11,619 nucleotides of DNA from Blastomyces gilchristii SLH14081 (Eukaryota > Ascomycota > Eurotiomycetes > Onygenales > Ajellomycetaceae): contig NW_003101669.1 in the NCBI RefSeq assembly GCF_000003855.2, forward strand, positions 704,230-715,848, written 5' to 3'. Below are positions 1 to 7,930 of this stretch, piece after piece (position 1 is the first letter of the stretch; each line of letters opens with the position of its first letter). The position numbers and the translations under genes are program-made. The notes beneath the pieces are model-generated. The model was not told the origin of the DNA, made no database searches, and saw nothing but the letters and a program-made list of their open reading frames with translations.

Positions 1-846
1 GTCTCGCAGACTTTTGTCTATCTGAGAGCTGGGAAGTGAGAGCTGTTCATTCTTTATAATATTTCAGTTGAAATTTTTGACTGCGAAGAAGAAATACTAC
101 TTCTTATAAATGAATTAGAAGAATACAACTCTATTCAACTGAGAAAAGAGTCTGTATAACTAAATTCAATTGAGTTCAGATAAAGCAGAAGAAATGCCTC
201 TGTTCTAGTATATATGATTTTACATAAACAGTCAAAGATCTCTGAAGTAAGAGTAGCAGATTTGAAAATGAGAGTTCATGAATATAAAGACTTAAAAATG
301 AATCTCAAAGATTAAACACAGTATTCAAACTATCAAAAATATAAACACTATATAATCTTCTATTTTAGAGACTCAAAATGTACATTCTGTGTCAGAGATT
401 ACAAAACTAGTGAGTATAAATATAAAACATGCTTAAAAAGAGATGAAATATGTTAATATACTCTGCTTAAATACTCTAATTACAAAGAAAAACATATATC
501 TAGCTCAAAAGAATGTATATTTACTTCAAGAACTCAAAAGAACTGAAGAAAAGATGAAGCTCAGAGCAAATCTAGAACTGAAGAGAATAGTTAAGTCAGT
601 AAACTCACAACTGTAAACTTAAAAAGAAGAAACTCTCAACTATCTAAATCTTCAAACTTCAATTCTTCAGCTAAATATAAATAGAATTTGAATTCTTAAA
701 CTTCTGTTAAGATTAGAGAATTGAGAAATGACTCTGATAATAAACTAGATATAATGTAAGCAGTTAAGATTTCTACTTTTCAGAATAGTTATAATCTACT
801 ATCTAATAATAGTGATTAGATTCTACTCTACTCTCTTTTAGTATGA
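1..846 (+). pseudogene. LINE ORF1 (gag-like, CCHC zinc knuckles), decayed, 5' partial
   Basis: Frame 1 from the left edge to a TGA at 844-846. ORF1 proteins of such LINEs bind element RNA and form the RNP used in retrotransposition. Visible: a region reading NASVLVYMILHKQ (about 193-231) that resembles the fold preceding the knuckles. Then Cys codons at 379 and 388 (CTFC) are followed by Tyr codons at 415 and 421 where His and Cys are expected. A second knuckle reads YSNYKEKH plus Cys514, meaning C-x2-C-x3-H-x6-C with both first cysteines turned to Tyr (TGY to TAY). The C-terminal part is Ser/Asn/Lys-rich and unremarkable. In-frame stops (for example 37-39, 157-159, 181-183, 454-456) are consistent with lost Trp or Gln codons. 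The start codon lies outside the window. The role is assigned from the knuckles and from position before ORF2; the gene cannot encode a working protein. Confidence 0.75.
843..846 (+). promoter_or_regulatory. ATGA stop-start overlap joining ORF1 and ORF2
   Basis: The frame-1 TGA that ends ORF1 (844-846) overlaps an ATG in frame 3 (843-845). That ATG leads into the ORF2 frame, where CLQIVFE-KVDFILLQ follows at about 939-989. Such overlaps in other polycistronic retroelements support termination-reinitiation. Because TGA also replaces many Trp codons here, the stop could be secondary, so the junction is plausible rather than proven. Confidence 0.4.
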
Positions 847-3800
847 ATATACAATAAAAATAATAAAAAAAGTTTAAAAACTCTTTAAAAATTACATTTA
901 TTCAAAATAATATGAATAGAAACTCAAATTGTATTTATTCTTGTCTTCAAATTGTATTTGAATAAAAAGTTGATTTTATACTGCTTCAGAAGCCAAATTT
1001 TGATGCTGAGTAAAAATATGTCATTTCTCATTCAAGATACTACTGCTTTCTATTTCAAAAGTCTGAGATAAAGTCAAGAGTAGTGATCTATGAAAGAAAG
1101 AGATCAAGATATCAATTTAATCTAAGATTTGATATCATATCTGACTCTGATATTCTGATGAGTGATATTATAGATAAAGAGAATGAGTTTGATACTATAC
1201 AGCTTATAAATATCTATAATGAAAAGTGATTGAAGAAAAATAATAACATCTGAATAATTAATAGAGAATTTCTGAACATAACTTTATCAAGAAACTCTAT
1301 AATTACAGGAAATTTCAATGCACATCATCTCTGATGAAATTCAGAATATAAAAGAGCAGTAAGAGCTGATAATCTGATTAAATAAATCTTTATACATTCA
1401 ATAGATTTAGTTAACAAGTCTGATCAACAAACATTCTTTAGAAAAGATATGAAATAGAAATCTATTATAGATGTAATCTTCATATCATAAAATCTAATGA
1501 AAAAAAGACTTGTAAACTGATTTATTAAATTCAAATGAGATATCAGAATTAGGGTCATGGAGATTTATTCAATTTAATATTAAACTGAGTGAGAAATAAA
1601 TGAGTTGAAAATTCCTCTTTCTTCTCTAATCAGTTTAATTTTTGAAAAAAGCTTGACTTAAAAAGACAGTTGAAGAAAGGTATAAAACCTGGTTAAAAAT
1701 CCGGAAAGACAGAGTGAGCTATATTGGAAATCCCTGATCAAGATATCTCGAAAATGAAATGGCTTGAGAATAAGAGTTGAAGCTTCATTACATCCTATTA
1801 TTCCTAGTAGTGTTAAAGGATAATATCTCCAAGAGAAAGTTTTCTGAGTATTCAAAATCTTGATAAAATGAGAATATCATATTTAAAAGGAAATAACTGA
1901 CTACTGCTAGAAGAGATTGAAAGAATGATATAATTTCTGATAAAGAGTTCAAAACTGTCAGAAATGAAGACTTTTCAGATATTAAAAGAGCTAAAACAGA
2001 CTGCTGAAATAAATTTCTTGAAGAAGCATAAGAAAAGAAAGTTTTTAAAGCTTTTAACTATACTAAAACAAGAAGTGTAGCAAAACTTTCAATCTTAGAA
2101 TATGAGTTTCAGAATGAATTATATACAGCAAACTCTTTTGAGAAAAAATGTTAAGCTTTTATAAGAACTCTCTTTCAAAACTCATCAGATTCAGATTCAG
2201 AGAAAGAGAATATATTACTTCTTAACTATATTAATGAAAATGACTGAGAATGATCTGATCTTACATAAGATGAATTAGAGTTAGTTATCTTCTCAAGTTC
2301 AGTTAAAACTGCTGCAGAGCCTGATTCAATTAATCACTTAATTATTCAAAATACATACTTCTACTTAAAGAATGAGTATTTTGAGCTCTTTTTCAATCTC
2401 TTGTAAAATAAGTATTATTCTGAATACTGAAGAGAAGCTACTGAAGTGATTCTTATAAAATCTAATAGAAAAACTTCAATTCTTAAGTCATATAGAGTAA
2501 TATCTCTATTGAACTGTCTAGAAAAGGTTTTAGAAAAGATAATAGCTACTTAACTATCTTTCATAAGCTCTATCAGTAATTCTCTTTTATTCAGTGAATA
2601 AATCAGAGATAGAAAACAATGTTCTGTAATTAACACTGTTCTCTCAGTTATTCATGATATTCAAATAGCAAAGCATAAAGATCTGGTCTCAACTGCAGTT
2701 TTTATTGATATAAAAGAAGCATTTAATCATGTTTCAAAGTCAAAGTTAATTCAGACTTTGAAGATGTTAAAACTGTCACTTTCTCTAATAAAATGAGTTA
2801 ACTGTTTTATGTTTAAAAGAATCATATAACTTTTCTTTGATGAAATGAAATAAGATAAGACTGAGATAAAAATAGAAGTACTGTAAGATTCTTTAATCTC
2901 ACTCATTCTATTTGCAATATACACTGTATATCTATTTAAAAATAGAAATATGAGAATAGTGTAATCTCTGAGTTATATGAATGATATTGATCTAGTCTAC
3001 AGCTTAAGAACTATTAAAGAGAATTTGAAAGTAATTGAAGAAGCTGTAAAGAAAATCTTTGTTAGTGCAGATATCAATTAAATTCAATTTAATATGAATA
3101 AAACTGAGTTAATTCATTTCTTTTCTAAATTCAATGAGAAAGAACTATCTCTAACTCTTTTAAATAAAGAGATTAAATCCAGTGTAAATATTAAATGATT
3201 AGAAGTATGATTAAACTCTAAGTTGAATTTTAAATATCATATTCAATAAAGAACTATTAAGACAGAAAGACTATTGAACAATATAATCAGACTATTAAAT
3301 ACAGAGAGAGGTCTGTTCTTCCAGACTATGAGACAGTTATATATAGTCTATATTATCTCAGTAGCTGATTATGAAGTTCAAGTTTAATGAAATAATTAAG
3401 AGAATTTCACTGAACTCTTTCAAAGTCTGTAAAACAGAGCTTTGAGAAGAATTCTGAGAGCATTCAAATCATCTTTTATTAAAGTAATGGAAATTGAAGC
3501 TTCAATTTCTTCTTCTGCTATTAGATTTAAAAAGACCTGTATAAACTATACTCTGAGAGTTATAAAGATGAGCTCAAATTATATAATCAGAGAAAGAGTC
3601 TCTTCTTCATTTTCATCAATTATCTCTGAAAATGAACTGGATTGAAATAGATTTCTTGATTGAAATGAAAATAATTCTTCAAAGAAAATGTCTTCTCAAC
3701 TGTACAGACTATACTCTCTGATTAAAAATCAATTTTCTTCTTTAAATATTGAAAAAGTTGATCATGAGAAGATATCTCTCTGAAGAGAAAAGCTTGAATC

Positions 3801-4827
3801 TCTTATAGACTTATAAATAAGTGAACTATCTAAGAAGAAAGAATATGAACAGTATTTAAAGAGAATTTTCACAATCAATATAGAAGACTCTATTCTGATT
3901 TATTCAGATGACTTCAAAAATGAGAATTTGAATAGATTAGACACAGACATTGCTTATACTAAAGATAATATCAATTTTATCTTAAATTTCTGAAATTTAG
4001 ACTGTGAATCTGAAGTCTTTGATGCTGAACTATTTATAATAGTAAAAGCTTTCAAACTCATTGAAATAAAATCTCATAAAAGAGGAAATAGTTTGAAAGA
4101 GATATGAATATTCTCTGATAGTCAAGCTGCTTTGAAAAGACTTAGAAATAGTCAGATTTATAATGATCAAATTAATCTTGAACTGATCTTAAACTCTGTT
4201 TTAAAAATTCAAAAGAGAAGAATATCAAAGCTGATAATTCATCTGTACTGAGTTCCTGCTCATATGAATATTCATAGCAATGAATTGACTGATTCAGCTG
4301 TAAAAAAGAGTACAGAATTAAGCAGATCTATTCAAAAAATTATGTTCTGATCTTTTATAAAGAGAAAAATAAAAGAATCTTATTTAGATAAGTGAAATGA
4401 AAGCTGGTAGAAATAAAAGAAGAGTATATATTATTCAAGATTTGAAACAAAATCCAAGTGAAAATCTTGTTTAATTAAATGTAAAAAGAAAATATTCTCA
4501 TCTATAATACAGCTGAAACTAGAACATGACTATTTCAAATCTTATATACAAAGATTTGATGATAGATTTGATTCAATAAAATGCTCATTCTGCAATGTAA
4601 ATGAGAATTCTGAGCATATTATAATACACTGTGTATTATACAATAGTCTCAGAGTCAGATTGAAAGAGAAGTATGATCTAAATTAATTAAATATGAGATT
4701 TTTATTCTCAACTGAGACAGGAATTAAATACTTAATAGACTTTCTATCAGAAACTCAAGCAGCTACAAGAAAATGACTAAATTCAGAAATATCTGAATAT
4801 GAAGAGGAGAAAATCAATCAGATATAG
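843..4827 (+). pseudogene. LINE ORF2 polyprotein (endonuclease-RT-RNase H-CCHC), decayed
   Basis: Begins in frame 3, probably at ATG 843-845, and shifts to frame 1 near 1541, apparently by a 2-base loss. It then stays in frame 1 to a TAG at 4825-4827, about 1,330 codons, a normal ORF2 length. Endonuclease: LLQKP (Glu expected at 990), GNFNAHH at 1308-1328 followed by TGA TGA for the Trp pair at 1332-1337; the SDH motif near 1555 is damaged. A Trp-Trp-Asn-Glu motif stands at about 1861-1872 with both Trp as stops. RT: FIDIKEAFNHV around 2704 keeps the first Asp (2707); the YxDD box reads YMND at 2974-2985. RNase H: Asp3907, Glu4027, Asp4117, His4261 (in *VPAH, TGA for Trp at 4249) and Asp4291 all remain. 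C-terminal zinc motif C-x2-C-x7-H-x4-C at 4582, 4591, 4615 and 4630 is intact. The RT and endonuclease would be dead even if the stops were read through. Confidence 0.9.
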
Positions 4828-5117
4828 TCTGTTAAAACAGCTATATACTATCTTTTAATAATTTATTTTATTATAGTCTCTCTTTACTTTATCTTTTTCT
4901 TTCAATTTCTTTCTATCTATTTATTTAATATATTTATCTTTAAGACTGTGTTCTCTTTTCCTTTGTCATGATATTGTCAAATGATTTCAAAGTATCAGAA
5001 GATGTTAAGACACTGCAATTTATAAACAGTTTTTGCATTCTGAGCTGGAATTTTCTGATTTTGCATATCTGAAATTGATGAATGTATAATAGTTAACTTT
5101 ACAGATATAGGAAAAAC
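4828..5117 (+). other. LINE 3' UTR, pyrimidine-rich then mixed
   Basis: After the ORF2 TAG there is a C/T-rich stretch (about 4871-4960) and then sequence shared with copy B to at least 5106 (matching 11619). Conservation between the two copies past the stop shows that it belongs to the element. The frame is open for about another 45 codons after the TAG, so an ORF2 end at the TGA at 4969-4971 cannot be excluded, but the encoded sequence is low-complexity and both copies carry the TAG. Confidence 0.7.
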
Positions 5118-5140
5118 CCTGAGAACTAAAAGTTCTCAGG
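5118..5140 (+). other. Perfect 10-bp hairpin near the LINE 3' end
   Basis: CCTGAGAACT (5118-5127) and AGTTCTCAGG (5131-5140) pair perfectly around an AAA loop. It lies about 60 bases before the element's tail, where many LINEs carry a 3' stem-loop recognised by their own RT during target-primed reverse transcription. It keeps CC and GG pairs that are rare elsewhere in the window. The RT-recognition role is inferred from position and structure. Confidence 0.65.
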
Positions 5141-5181
5141 TAGATGTCATAGTCTCTGACTGTATATATCTATAATTGAAG

Positions 5182-5198
5182 AATAGTAATAATAATAC
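5182..5198 (+). repeat. TAA-type simple tail, probable LINE 3' terminus
   Basis: AATAGTAATAATAATAC is a short imperfect TAA repeat about 40 bases past the 3' hairpin. Short tandem tails instead of poly(A) are common in several LINE clades, so I place the 3' end of copy A here. The exact base is uncertain because the matching region of copy B lies past the right edge. Confidence 0.5.
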
Positions 5199-5302
5199 AT
5201 AATATCATAACATAGTACTCATTTGTTGAAAATTCAATAGAGAGTATTATTAAATATTATTACTTTTCTAAACATACATTATAATTTATACAATTTTAAT
5301 TA

Positions 5303-5438
5303 TAAAAAAAATATAAAATACAAAAAAAAATAATAAAATAAAAAATAAAATAAAAACAAGAAAAAATCACAATGAAAAAAAAAAAAGAGAAAGAAAAAAA
5401 AATTAAAATAAAAAAATAAAAAATAAAAATAAAAAAAA
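5303..5438. repeat. A-rich low-complexity tract
   Basis: About 135 bases made almost only of A with scattered T and a few G or C (runs such as AAATAAAATAAAAAATAAAA). It could be an expanded poly(A)/TAAA tail of a retroelement or an ordinary A-rich spacer. It lies about 100 bases past the proposed LINE tail, so I do not assign it to copy A. Confidence 0.8.
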
Positions 5439-5857
5439 TCAAGATCACAGAGCTGCAGCATCTCTAAAATACTTACTTTTCAGAGTCTTTATACTGTTTA
5501 TTATCAACTGTGTATCTCTTACAGTGAGAATAACACAGCTGTGATAAGTCATTATCTTAATATTATTTAATAAATAATCAGTATATATCTGTATAAATGT
5601 GAATAATTAGAAAATATACACTTAAACAGTATGATCAGAGTGAACTCTGCTACTACTTAAATGATATCAAGAATGAAATACTGAAATCAATGATTTCTCT
5701 TATTAATTTTATAGATAAGATATATAAAGATAATCTTAAGAAATATAAAATTCTCTGACTTTTAATAAAAATGAATCTCACAGAGAGACTCTATTTTCAT
5801 AATATTAGAAACTAAGTATTATTAAAAAGTATTACTTTTATACAATATATATACACT
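5439..5857. other. AT-rich stretch without an identifiable gene
   Basis: No recognisable protein motif on either strand. The minus strand has donor-like GTAAGT sites (GTAAGTATTTTAG at about 5463-5475 and GTAAGTG at 5854-5860) and a partly open frame over 5630-5808, so the minus-strand pseudogene could continue here. I cannot join it in a consistent phase. Confidence 0.4.
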
Positions 5858-6225
5858 TACTGCAGTAATTTACTCTCTGTGTATATAACTAAGAGTTGTA
5901 GCTTTCTCACACTGTACAGCTCTTTCTGAGATGCTGCTGCTAGTTTATAATTCATGCAGTCTCTCAGTTCAGTACATGCTGTGTATATACAGTTCTGTAT
6001 ACTGAGACTGTGTTGATCATTATAATCTGATATGATACTCACTTTTCACAGGTCATGTTTTATTTGATTGAGAGAAAGAGAGAATACAACTGCTGTTTTA
6101 TTTAAGAGAAAATAAGTAATTGAATCTGTAGAAGATAATTTGATTTCTTCTGTATTTGAAATTTAATTAATCTATACTCTTCAATTTGAGAATTTCTGAG
6201 AGTGTTTTAATAGTTTTCATATCAG

Positions 6226-6287
6226 CTTGAAATTAGTGATTGATTGAAGAAGAGAAAAGAGAGAAGAAAGAAATAAGAATAACTTAT
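6226..6287 (-). other. Candidate intron with decayed donor site
   Basis: Minus strand: ATAAGT at 6287-6282, a pyrimidine-rich body, CACTAAT branch-like sequence, and an AAG end at 6228-6226. Flanking codons are in phase 0. Length is typical of filamentous ascomycetes. The donor G-to-A change matches the decay type; the AAG acceptor is a weakness. Confidence 0.35.
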
Positions 6288-6540
6288 CTTTATAATGTAA
6301 AAACAGAGAATTACTGCAATTATTTATTCTAGTAATAAAGATCTGTTTTCTGCATATATCTCTGATATAGATTATATGATAACTGTATACAAAGAATATT
6401 AACAGTGTATGTATTAAATGAAGATAATGTTACTATACAACACTGTAGCTGTTTCTATACATCTCTGAAAGCTGTTAATATTTTCTTTAAGTCTCTTTAT
6501 ATTTAATAAGTCAGTAATATATTTCAATGCACTCTCTCTT

Positions 6541-6577
6541 TCATCATCATCATTATTATCATTATTATTATCATATT
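6541..6577. repeat. TCA/TTA trinucleotide run
   Basis: Tandem ATC/ATT triplets on the plus strand. On the minus strand they read GAT and AAT, an Asp/Asn run inside the candidate minus-strand exon. The mix is what an original Asp tract would look like after G-to-A changes. Confidence 0.7.
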
Positions 6578-6650
6578 ATTTCTGACTGTTTCTTCTGTCT
6601 TTATCTCTCTTTAATACTCACTAAAATCAATTATATTATCTCTCTTTAAA

Positions 6651-7455
6651 TATTCTGCGGTTCTGCAGATTATCAAGGCATGTGAGCACTGTTACAGATT
6701 AAAGAAAGAGAAGAAGAAAATGTTTAAGTAAGAAAAGACAGATTATAAGACATATTATAATATCTTGAAGAGACTTCATAAGAAAGTAGAATGATAATAA
6801 TTTTAAGTAACACTTCTAATAGATTTAGACTGAACTAAGTATAGAAATAATACAGATGACACTGTCTGTGAGAGATTGAAAAAGAAGATAGTAAAGAGTC
6901 TTATACAGTAGCAGTGAAATCAGAAGAAGTTCTGAGAATACTTTAAGATTAAGATGAAGAGAGAGAGAGAGAAGAAAAGTATTACTATAAATAAGCAGCA
7001 GCAGAAGAAGATTAAAAGAGTGTTAAAGTAGAAGATAAAGAAGTTAAAACTGATAAGTTTTTTATTTATTGATAGATAATAATTTTTAATAATACTTTTA
7101 TTCTCTAATTGATTAGCAGAAGCTGACAGAGAAGAAGAGAATTAAGATCTTATTCAGATCTTAAATGCACTTCATAATTCAGAATATTAAGAAGACAGCT
7201 CTGCTCTCTGAGTATGTTAATCTGCTTATCACTGAAGTAAAACCTGAGATAGCAGATTAGAAAATGCAGGATTTTGAGACACAGATTAATCTGACTGAGA
7301 GAGAGCAGCAGAAACCCTTCTCTAAGAAGATAGTAAAGAGAGATTTTAAAATAATTATCATCTCAGATGAGAAGAAGAAGAAGAAGAATAAGAATAAGAA
7401 GTAAATTATAAAGAATAATAAGAAGAATGAAGAAGAGAAGAAAGATAATAAGTAG
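6651..7455 (+). pseudogene. Decayed small Cys-cluster and coiled-coil protein gene, one intron
   Basis: Exon 1 (about 6651-7052, frame 3) starts with KACEHCYRLKKEKKK: a C-x2-C at 6681 and 6690 followed by a basic stretch, reminiscent of fungal Cys-rich cluster proteins. Tyr codons at 6753 and 6756 may be former Cys. After a gap with four stops it reads CERLKKKIVKSL and a long Lys/Glu/Gln-rich predicted coiled coil (about 6870-7052). A 64-base phase-0 intron joins to exon 2 (7117-7404, or to TAG 7453-7455), which has only two in-frame stops in 95 codons before TAA 7402. It reads LLSEYVNLLITEV, then FSKKIVKRDFK, IIIISDE and a Lys/Asn tail that was probably Glu/Asp-rich (GAG to AAG). Many ascomycetes carry hypothetical proteins of this Cys-cluster plus coiled-coil type, often near repeats. 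I cannot name a function. Start codon not found. Confidence 0.5.
7053..7116 (+). other. Intron of the coiled-coil pseudogene, donor G-to-A decayed
   Basis: Begins ATAAGT (7053-7058), as a GTAAGT donor would after losing its first G. It has CTAAT at 7105-7109 as a branch site and ends GATTAG at 7116. Removing 64 bases joins frame 3 to frame 1 exactly at codon boundaries, and both sides are Lys/Leu-rich coiled-coil sequence. Length and signals fit ascomycete introns. Confidence 0.55.
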
Positions 7456-7553
7456 AAAAAGTTTTTTTCTTTTTATATTAGTTAGTTATAAGTTCATAAT
7501 TATTAATAATTGAAATTGATTTTAAGTTTTTAAAAATTATTGTACAAGTTGTA

Positions 7554-7647
7554 ATCAATGTTAGAAATAATATATATATATATATTTAACTATCATGATT
7601 TACAAATCACTATAATATATAAGTATCAACATTTTTTCAACATTGAT
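7554..7647. mobile_element. Short element with inverted ends (solo LTR or MITE)
   Basis: Core 7559-7642 (84 bases) begins TGTTA and ends CAACA, the TG...CA pattern of LTRs. The match extends outward: ATCAATGTTA (7554-7563) against CAACATTGAT (7638-7647) is a 9/10 inverted repeat, the mismatch being A versus G. Inside are a TA run (about 7569-7585) and a small palindrome, TGATTT AC AAATCA (7596-7609). Immediately outside the core, TTGATATT could be a mutated tRNA-type primer-binding site (TTGGTATC), which would favour a copia-like LTR. However, 84 bases is short, no direct target duplication is visible, and the longer inverted ends fit a MITE equally well. Confidence 0.45.
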
Positions 7648-7930
7648 ATTTACAATATTAATATATTTTTAATGATATTATCTGATAATGCAATTTAATA
7701 ACACTCTCTTTCATAATATTAATATATTTCAAGAAATATGATAGATATTAATCAAGATTATTTATTTACTTTTATACATTGATGATATCTAATCTGAGTT
7801 AGTACTAAAATTATAACTAAGTTAAGAAAGAAGATTATTTTCTCTTATAATAATTCTTCTTATAGATATCAGTGATCAGTTATTATCTTTATTAAAAATA
7901 AATTATTATCTTTTTTAAATCTTTATTATA
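7648..7930. other. AT-rich spacer before the hAT frame
   Basis: I see no gene, RNA or clear repeat. It could hold the 5' UTR or terminal inverted repeat of the hAT element, but no hAT-type end or 8-base duplication can be picked out by eye. Confidence 0.4.

Larger units (their letters stand above)
1..5198 (+). mobile_element. Decayed LINE (non-LTR retrotransposon), copy A, Tad1-like
   Basis: Order seen on the plus strand: gag-like ORF1 with Cys/His knuckles, ORF2 with AP-type endonuclease, reverse transcriptase, RNase H and a CCHC motif, a pyrimidine-rich 3' UTR, a hairpin, and a TAA-type tail ending near 5198. This order is typical of RNase H-bearing LINEs such as the fungal Tad1 clade; the clade is inferred from domain order and host-like features, not from a tree. 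The left end lies outside the window. Both frames are full of stops, but these sit mostly at expected Trp (TGA) and Gln (TAA/TAG) positions. After one shift near 1541, ORF2 runs about 3.3 kb with no net frame change, which fits point-mutational decay without indels. A second, truncated copy lies at 9821-11619. Confidence 0.9.
5858..6617 (-). pseudogene. Unrecognised decayed intron-containing gene (minus strand)
   Basis: I do not recognise the product. Exon 1, about 6617-6288, reads an Asp/Asn run (GAT with several AAT, likely mutated Asp) at about 6543-6576, followed by an amphipathic stretch containing ERESALKYITDLLNIKRLKE. It has five in-frame stops, all TAA, which could be former Gln. An intron of about 62 bases (6287-6226) would start with ATAAGT, a GTAAGT with its first G mutated, and ends after a CACTAAT-like branch site; its acceptor reads AAG rather than the usual CAG. 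Exon 2, about 6225-5858, stays in phase and ends in a 61-codon stop-free run containing CTELRDCMNYKLAAASQKEL, just before another GTAAGT. No ATG is found at the front. It is divergent from the plus-strand pseudogene starting near 6651. Support is frame continuity, intron phase and plausible composition only. Confidence 0.4.

Noticed and set aside
1658..1855. 65-codon minus-strand open frame
   Set aside because: It is antisense to LINE ORF2, has no recognisable motif and is explained by the less-mutated patch there.
3442..3645. 67-codon open frames here and at 9946-10149 as small genes conserved in two places
   Set aside because: They are the same internal part of ORF2 in the two LINE copies, free of stops because it lacks codons that easily become stops. 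The shared sequence reflects the repeat, not a separate gene.
1..4827. Reassigned genetic code (TGA as Trp, TAA/TAG as Gln, as in some ciliates) making the LINE frames intact
   Set aside because: Catalytic and structural residues are also lost in the directions C:G to T:A mutation predicts (YxDD to YMND, GDFN to GNFN, knuckle Cys to Tyr, Gly to Arg/Asp), and an Arg position in the hAT gene is TGA. A recoded but functional element would keep those residues.
5223..5272. Second possible LTR-like unit (TGTTGAAAA ... TTTTCTAAACA)
   Set aside because: Only about 50 bases long, with ends that pair imperfectly and no flanking duplication.
5463..6042. Tiny introns of 13-16 bases on the minus strand (GTAAGTATTTTAG, GTGAGTATCATATCAG)
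   Set aside because: The frame at about 6042 reads straight through without removing anything, and introns this short are not known in fungi.
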